64,000 bases of DNA from Geobacter sp. GTDB lineage: Bacteria; Desulfobacterota; Desulfuromonadia; Geobacterales; Pseudopelobacteraceae. This document shows, piece by piece, positions 59,933 to 64,000 of the stretch (its first letter is position 1; every line of letters begins with the position of its first letter). The position numbers and the translations under genes are program-made. Location of the stretch: the NCBI GenBank assembly GCA_003574895.1, contig PJFB01000012.1:1-64000 (forward strand), given 5' to 3'. Under the pieces are notes generated by a model, which was given only the letters and a program-made list of their open reading frames with translations, made no database searches and was not told the origin of the DNA.

Positions 59933-60553
59933 TCACTGTTTCCTAAACCCTCCGGCAAAATCGATCACGCACATGCCACCGAAGCGCGGATGGCGGCCGC
60001 AGGCGACCCCGGCCGTTGTAAAAGCCGTGCTGAAGATGTTCTTGCGGTGCCCCCGGTCCCGCACCCCGTCGTCGATGATCAACAGCATGACCATGTTCCG
60101 GGCGTCTTCGGGGCCGTACCCGATGTTCTCGCCGATCCGGCTTTCCCATTGGCCGTGCCGCTCGATCCGCTCCCGCATCCCTTGGCTCTCCCTGCCGGTG
60201 TGGCCGATGCCACCGGTGCGGCCCTGCTCCTCTGCCAGCTCTGCCGCTGCCTCGGCAAGCCCGTCCGACCATGTCAGCGGCGGCAACGGTTTCTGGCGGG
60301 AGAGGAATCTGATCGCCTCGTCCACGGCCTTTACCCCTTCGCTGGTCTGCATGTGGACTACGCTGCCCGGCAGCAGATAGGTTTTTCCCTGGAACCGGCC
60401 GCGGAATTCGCGCAGAAAGCCGGCATAGGTGGCTGGTTTGCTGCGGGCCAGATTCATCTCCGCCAGGACTTGCCTGGCAAGGTCGTGGTCAAGGGCGGCA
60501 ACCGGGGCCGCCAGGGCGAGACAGAGGCATATGGCTAAACATAAAATGCGCAT
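59933..60553 (-). CDS. CAP/SCP-domain secreted protein
   Basis: 206 residues from MRILCLAICLCL at 60553, a signal peptide (cleavage after APVAA). The CAP fold is visible: LAEMNLARSKPATYAGFL near 34, PPLTWSDGLAEAAAELAEEQGRTGGIGHTGRES, GENIGYGPEDARNMVMLLIIDDGVRDRGHRKNIFS and the closing FAGGF. CAP proteins are extracellular with varied roles in stress and host interaction; no function can be set here. It stands alone between the palindromic element and cheX. Confidence 0.88.
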   Translation of the reverse strand: MRILCLAICLCLALAAPVAALDHDLARQVLAEMNLARSKPATYAGFLREFRGRFQGKTYLLPGSVVHMQTSEGVKAVDEAIRFLSRQKPLPPLTWSDGLAEAAAELAEEQGRTGGIGHTGRESQGMRERIERHGQWESRIGENIGYGPEDARNMVMLLIIDDGVRDRGHRKNIFSTAFTTAGVACGRHPRFGGMCVIDFAGGFRKQ

Positions 60554-60709
60554 TTTATTAACCACTAAGTCAACGTTTCAAAGTTAAATTTATCTGCGTT
60601 CATCCCTGTTTCCGAAGGCCTTTAAAGTCTTTTTGTAACCGCAGATCCGGTTATCCCACGTCAGCACTCTTGTTGATCCGTAGTTGTGCTAGCCATCAAT
60701 TTGGAACGA

Positions 60710-61228
60710 CTAGACGGTGTGAATGTCTTTCTCTAGCGTGGCGCTGATCAGGAAGTATTGCCCTTCGGCGGAGAAATGGAGCGTGAAGGTGTCGGCGGGG
60801 TTGCCCGTTGAGACAAAGTACTCCTTGCCGGACACCACCGAGGGGGTGGAGAGCTTGATATCGGCCCCGCCGCTGGAGAGGTGCTGCTTGAAGGAACCGG
60901 CGGTCATATTCGCGATCTCCCCGATGGCGTCGCGTACGTCGTCGTCGAATTCCGTCACCTCCATCCCCAGCATGCCGGAGGTAAAGGACATTGCCAGGCC
61001 GATGGGCGCATGGAGGCAGACCAGGCCGCTATAGGCCCCGGTCAGGCCGACCATGGCGGTGATGCTGTTTTCGAAATTGGCCGGTGGGGCGGCATGCCTG
61101 GGAAGATGCAACAGATCCTCCATCCCCACCATGGTGCTGAACACCTCCTGAATGTTGCTGGTCAGTCGGCTGGTCAGTTCATCCTCGGTAAGTCCCAACG
61201 CCTCTATCACAGCCTGATTTAGAGCCAT
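60710..61228 (-). CDS. cheX: CheX-like chemotaxis phosphatase
   Basis: 172 residues. The CheX core is visible: EFDDDVRDAIGEIANMTAGSFKQHL around residues 88-110 with the family's conserved Glu and Asn in GEIANMTAG, and LSTPSVVSGKEYF before it. CheX dephosphorylates CheY-type proteins in chemotaxis and related pathways. GGAGGG lies 3-4 nt upstream of the ATG. Upstream (61229-61715) the sequence holds three palindromes; no other chemotaxis genes are in view. Confidence 0.88.
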   Translation of the reverse strand: MALNQAVIEALGLTEDELTSRLTSNIQEVFSTMVGMEDLLHLPRHAAPPANFENSITAMVGLTGAYSGLVCLHAPIGLAMSFTSGMLGMEVTEFDDDVRDAIGEIANMTAGSFKQHLSSGGADIKLSTPSVVSGKEYFVSTGNPADTFTLHFSAEGQYFLISATLEKDIHTV

Positions 61229-61715
61229 ATATCCCTCCTGGCATTAGCAAAATAACATTAGCAGGGTAGCGCATTATCACCTTAAAATCACCACATAATG
61301 CCGACTTAATCAACATTCGTGCCATAATTGGGAGAAGCCCATGGAACGGGCGTTTACAGGGCAAGAATCAACCAGGGCCGGTCAGAAGGGTATCAATTGC
61401 GAAGATTTGCATGGCCGGGAATGTAAAGGAACTTTACACATTTGAAGACAACAACCGTAACCAACACATATTATAAGGTTTTTGCAAACGTAAAGTTTCT
61501 TTACACTATTTTTAATAAAGCTGGCAGTTCCTTTGTGCAAGCGGGTTTGCTGCTATGTAAAGAAACTTTACGTTTTTATCGGAAGGCGGCAAATGGAGGG
61601 AATCGGTGGATACGGCAAAGCCGGAATCAAACAGGGAAGGCAACTCCTGCTTCAAGCATAAAAAAAAGGGGCGCAATCGAGTGCGCCCCTTTCCTGCCAG
61701 GAAACGGCAGCAATT
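61229..61715. promoter_or_regulatory. Intergenic region with three GTAAAG-N3-CTTTAC palindromes
   Basis: 487 nt between cheX and hybP. Palindromes: TGTAAAGGAACTTTACA (61422-61438), GTAAAGTTTCTTTAC (61490-61504) and GTAAAGAAACTTTAC (61557-61571), centres 61430, 61497 and 61564, i.e. 67 bp apart twice. The hybP terminator is at 61665-61692. Likely operator cluster for cheX or for an unseen transcript. Confidence 0.55.
61665..61692 (-). terminator. Intrinsic terminator of the hydrogenase operon
   Basis: AAAGGGGCGCA (61665-61675) pairs with TGCGCCCCTTT (61682-61692), 6-nt loop, minus-strand T-run of seven after it, about 24 nt past the hybP stop. Confidence 0.9.
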
Positions 61716-62198
61716 TTATGCGATTTTCCTGACCGCCAGTCCCGATGCGGTCAACTCTCCCACCACCAGTTCGGCCAACCCCGGCAGTTTGCCCGCCAGC
61801 ATGGGCGACAGCTCCACGCCGGCATCGTAGGAGGCCGGTATGGCGCCAAACAGGCTTACCTGGCTTGGGCACCTGTCGCGGATGTCGGACAGGGTCAACA
61901 CCTCCTGGATGCCGATCTGGTGGGGCGACATCTTGACCGGCAGCCTCCCCAGCATAAAGTCGTCCTTTTCGTAGCGGTAGATGTCGCCGGGCTCGCCGGG
62001 GGCATCGATCACATCCACCAGGTAGACCCGGTCGGCATCCTCCAGCATATGGGTGACCATGATGCCCAGGGTGCCGCCATCGTACAGTTCCACCTCTTCG
62101 GGAAAGAGATAGTTTTCCTGCATGTATTTTATAAAATGGACGCCAAAGCCCTCGTCCGAGAGGAGCAGGTTGCCTGCGCCGAATATCAATGTTTTCAT
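61716..62198 (-). CDS. hybP: NiFe hydrogenase maturation protease
   Basis: 160 residues from MKTLIFGAGNLLLSDEGFG at 62198 (GGAG upstream). This is the HyaD/HybD-type endopeptidase that clips the C-terminal tail of the hydrogenase large subunit after nickel insertion. Family features: GNLLLSDEGFGVH with the metal-binding Glu, LYDGGTLGIMV, VDVIDAPGEPGDIY and SPHQIGIQEVL with the metal-binding His. It lies downstream of the large subunit on the same strand, separated by a repeat. Its neighbour order matches the Geobacter hyb operon. Confidence 0.93.
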   Translation of the reverse strand: MKTLIFGAGNLLLSDEGFGVHFIKYMQENYLFPEEVELYDGGTLGIMVTHMLEDADRVYLVDVIDAPGEPGDIYRYEKDDFMLGRLPVKMSPHQIGIQEVLTLSDIRDRCPSQVSLFGAIPASYDAGVELSPMLAGKLPGLAELVVGELTASGLAVRKIA

Positions 62199-62214
62199 AA
62201 ATGCTCCAGACTTT

Positions 62215-62377
62215 AATGGAACGCGGATGTTACGGATTTGCACAGATTTAGGCTAAATTCTTTGTTAACGCACTTAATCCTGTTTATCAGGGTTAGGGTT
62301 ACCCCCAAAGCTTTTTTGATTTTTCTTTCAATCCGCTTTTATCCGCTCAATCCGCGTCATCCGCGTGCCATTGCCTT
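62215..62377. repeat. CGGAT-rich long inverted repeat, copy 4
   Basis: Begins AATGGAACGCGGATGTTACGG and ends ATCCGCGTGCCATTGCC. It sits between the hydrogenase large-subunit and protease genes and contains the second copy of the 34-bp repeat (62260-62293). Confidence 0.7.
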
Positions 62378-62385
62378 TTAGTTAT

Positions 62386-64000
62386 TTACATCACCTTGAC
62401 CTTGGTTATCTCTTTCCCCTCCGGATCGATGGTATGCACTGCGCAGGCAATGCAGGGGTCAAAGGAGTGGATGGTGCGCAATACCTCCAACGGCTTCTCG
62501 GCATCTGCCACCGGGTTGCCCACCAGGGAGGCCTCGTAGGGGCCCATGGCGCCTTTGTCGTCCCGGGGCGAGGCGTTCCAGGTGGAGGGGACCACGGCCT
62601 GGTAGTTCTTGATCTTCTTGTTTTCGATCACGATCCAGTGGGAGAGCGTGCCGCGGGGCGCTTCGTGGAAGCCGACCCCCTTGTATTCTCCCTTGGGAAT
62701 CTCCGTGGGGTTGGCGTAGACCTTGTCCCCCTTGCCCACGTTGTCCACCAGTTTGTCCAGGTATTCCAGGGAATAGTCGGCCATCAGGTGGGCGCGGATG
62801 GCCCGGGCGCCCAGGCGGCCCATGGTGGAGTGCAGGTCGCCCACGGTTACGCCGATCTTGGCGCAACTGGAATCCACCAGCTTTTTGACCTTTGCGTTGC
62901 CGCCGGCATAGGCGGCGAACAGTTGGGCCGGCGGCCCCACCTGCACCGGTTTGCCGTCCAGGCGCGGCGCCTTGCACCAGGTATACTTGCCGTTGTCCTG
63001 GAATTCGCTGTACTCGGGCTTGGTCTCCCCTTCCCAGGGGTGCAGCGTGCCATTCCCTTCGTACCAGGCATGGGCCACGTTTTCCTTGATGTTGGCGATC
63101 AGGTCCAGATCCTGGTGGTTGGTGATGATGCGGGCGTGCTTGATGTCGCCACCGGCGATGATGGCGCCCGGCAGGGCGAACTTGGTGTTCCTGGTGTCCT
63201 CGGGCATCTCGGGCACGGCCAGGTAGTTGACCACGCCCTTGCCGTACTTGAACCACTCCTTGTAGGCCGAGGCAATGGCGATCATGTCGGGGTAGTAGAC
63301 CTTCTGGGCAAAGTCGCGGGTCTCTTCCATCAGCACCCGCAGGGCAACGATCTTTTCCATGTTGAGGGTGGCCAGGTTCTCCATGTTGATGGCCGTAGCC
63401 ACCCCCCCAACGCAAAGGTTCTGGATATGGGGGTTCTTGCCCCCCAGGATGGCAACGGCCTGGGCCGCCTTGCGCTGGTAGTCCAGGGCCTTCAGGTAGT
63501 GGGCCACAGCCATGAGGTTGGCTTCGGGCGGCAGTTTCATGGCCGGGTGGCCCCAGTAGCCCGAGGCAAATATCCCCAGGCGGCCGGTCTCCACAAAGGC
63601 CTTCAGCTTCTGCTGCACGGCCTTGAATTCGGTCTCGCTGTTACCGGGCCAGTCGGAGATGGACTGGGCCAGCTGGGCGGTCTTCTTGGGATCGGCCTTG
63701 AGGGCCGAGACCACGTCCACCCAATCCAGGGCCGACAGGTGGTAGAAATGCACGATGTGGTCCTGCACCGAGTGCTGGGCCATGATGATGTTCCGGATAT
63801 ACTGGGCATTGAGCGGCACATCCACCTTGAGGGCATGCTCCACCGAGCGGATGGAGGAGATGGCGTGCACCGTGGTGCAGACGCCGCAGAAGCGCTGGGC
63901 ATAGATCCAGGCGTCCTGTGGTGGACGGTCCTTGAGGATGGTCTCGATGCCGCGCCACATCTGGGCCGAGGACCAGGCATTGGTGACTTTGCCGCCGTTT
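62386..64000 (-). CDS. hybL: NiFe hydrogenase large subunit, 5' end outside window
   Basis: The reading frame stays open to the window edge (upstream residues read NGGKVTNAWSSAQ), so the N-terminus is missing. The first nickel motif RFCGVCTTVHA is near the start of the visible part and the second is DPCIACAVH, followed by a 15-residue tail starting TIDPEG and ending KVKVM. Cleavage after that His by the protease encoded downstream is expected. These are group 1 respiratory uptake hydrogenase signatures. Body features such as WKSKD-free but Met-rich loops and GATLSHW-like GTLSHWIVIE support the family. It oxidises H2 at the membrane via partner subunits not in view. Confidence 0.95.
   Translation of the reverse strand, partial: NGGKVTNAWSSAQMWRGIETILKDRPPQDAWIYAQRFCGVCTTVHAISSIRSVEHALKVDVPLNAQYIRNIIMAQHSVQDHIVHFYHLSALDWVDVVSALKADPKKTAQLAQSISDWPGNSETEFKAVQQKLKAFVETGRLGIFASGYWGHPAMKLPPEANLMAVAHYLKALDYQRKAAQAVAILGGKNPHIQNLCVGGVATAINMENLATLNMEKIVALRVLMEETRDFAQKVYYPDMIAIASAYKEWFKYGKGVVNYLAVPEMPEDTRNTKFALPGAIIAGGDIKHARIITNHQDLDLIANIKENVAHAWYEGNGTLHPWEGETKPEYSEFQDNGKYTWCKAPRLDGKPVQVGPPAQLFAAYAGGNAKVKKLVDSSCAKIGVTVGDLHSTMGRLGARAIRAHLMADYSLEYLDKLVDNVGKGDKVYANPTEIPKGEYKGVGFHEAPRGTLSHWIVIENKKIKNYQAVVPSTWNASPRDDKGAMGPYEASLVGNPVADAEKPLEVLRTIHSFDPCIACAVHTIDPEGKEITKVKVM

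Noticed and set aside
61442-61732. Plus-strand frame of 96 codons across the palindrome array
   Set aside because: TTG start without ribosome-binding site, low-complexity product and overlap with the hybP terminator.
39659-62377. CRISPR array
   Set aside because: The repeats are few, dispersed and palindromic, with no regular spacers and no cas genes.

Overview
The window looks like chromosome of a Geobacter/Pelobacter-type deltaproteobacterium (Geobacterales/Desulfuromonadales). The evidence is two giant multihaem c-type cytochromes with mixed CxxCH and CxxxxCH haem sites, a HybL-type uptake NiFe hydrogenase with its maturation protease, a DcuA/B-type fumarate/succinate carrier, and many two-component and chemotaxis-type proteins. 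No rRNA, tRNA or CRISPR array was seen. This assignment is inference from gene content; no database search was possible.

Layout. 1-8.6 kb: a 5'-damaged FRG-domain gene, small metabolic genes (YciI-like, aminotransferase, FolD, MFS exporter, YbaK-like deacylase), an Xre/RES toxin-antitoxin pair and an exported metallo-beta-lactamase-fold protein. 8.6-22.4 kb: surface and electron-transfer region, with a secreted Fn3/YD-repeat protein and two paralogous cytochromes (20 haem sites plus five Fn3-like domains plus a C-terminal domain; and 24 haem sites) with an exported methyltransferase between them. 22.7-28.4 kb: S-adenosylhomocysteine hydrolase, an ArsR-methyltransferase fusion regulator with two operator-like palindromes, an acyl-CoA ligase and a nitronate monooxygenase-family enzyme. 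28.5-39.6 kb: a Geobacter-type exported aromatic-repeat protein, an orphan MlaE permease, DcuB with three palindromes upstream, small genes, a LytS-like hybrid kinase and a DUF445 membrane protein. 40-44.7 kb: PpiC, HigBA, RsgA, RhlE. 44.9-50.7 kb: a substrate-binding-domain sensor kinase with its sigma-54 activator, an outer-membrane barrel and a rhomboid-TPR-zinc-finger protein. 50.9-60.6 kb: accessory region with a RelE-type TA pair, lipoproteins, an AT-rich TPR membrane protein, a broken REP-associated transposase, an Xre-DinD cassette with a remnant copy, and a patatin lipoprotein with a coupled small gene. 60.7-64 kb: CheX, hydrogenase maturation protease and large subunit (5' end outside the window).

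The most distinctive signals not explained by genes are several families of dispersed palindromic elements: an 87-bp bipartite element in two copies of equal length, a ~77-bp stem-loop element in two copies, four CGGAT-rich long inverted repeats, and a 42-bp promoter-like element in two copies. There are also candidate operator clusters: three CATAACC-type palindromes upstream of dcuB, two TGAT-N8-ATCA sites at the ArsR fusion gene, and three GTAAAG-N3-CTTTAC palindromes spaced exactly 67 bp centre to centre upstream of cheX.

I did not find a clearly new multi-gene system. The best candidates for undescribed biology are the cytochrome/methyltransferase/cytochrome locus with its 1,991-residue fusion protein, and the regularly spaced palindrome array at 61.4-61.6 kb.
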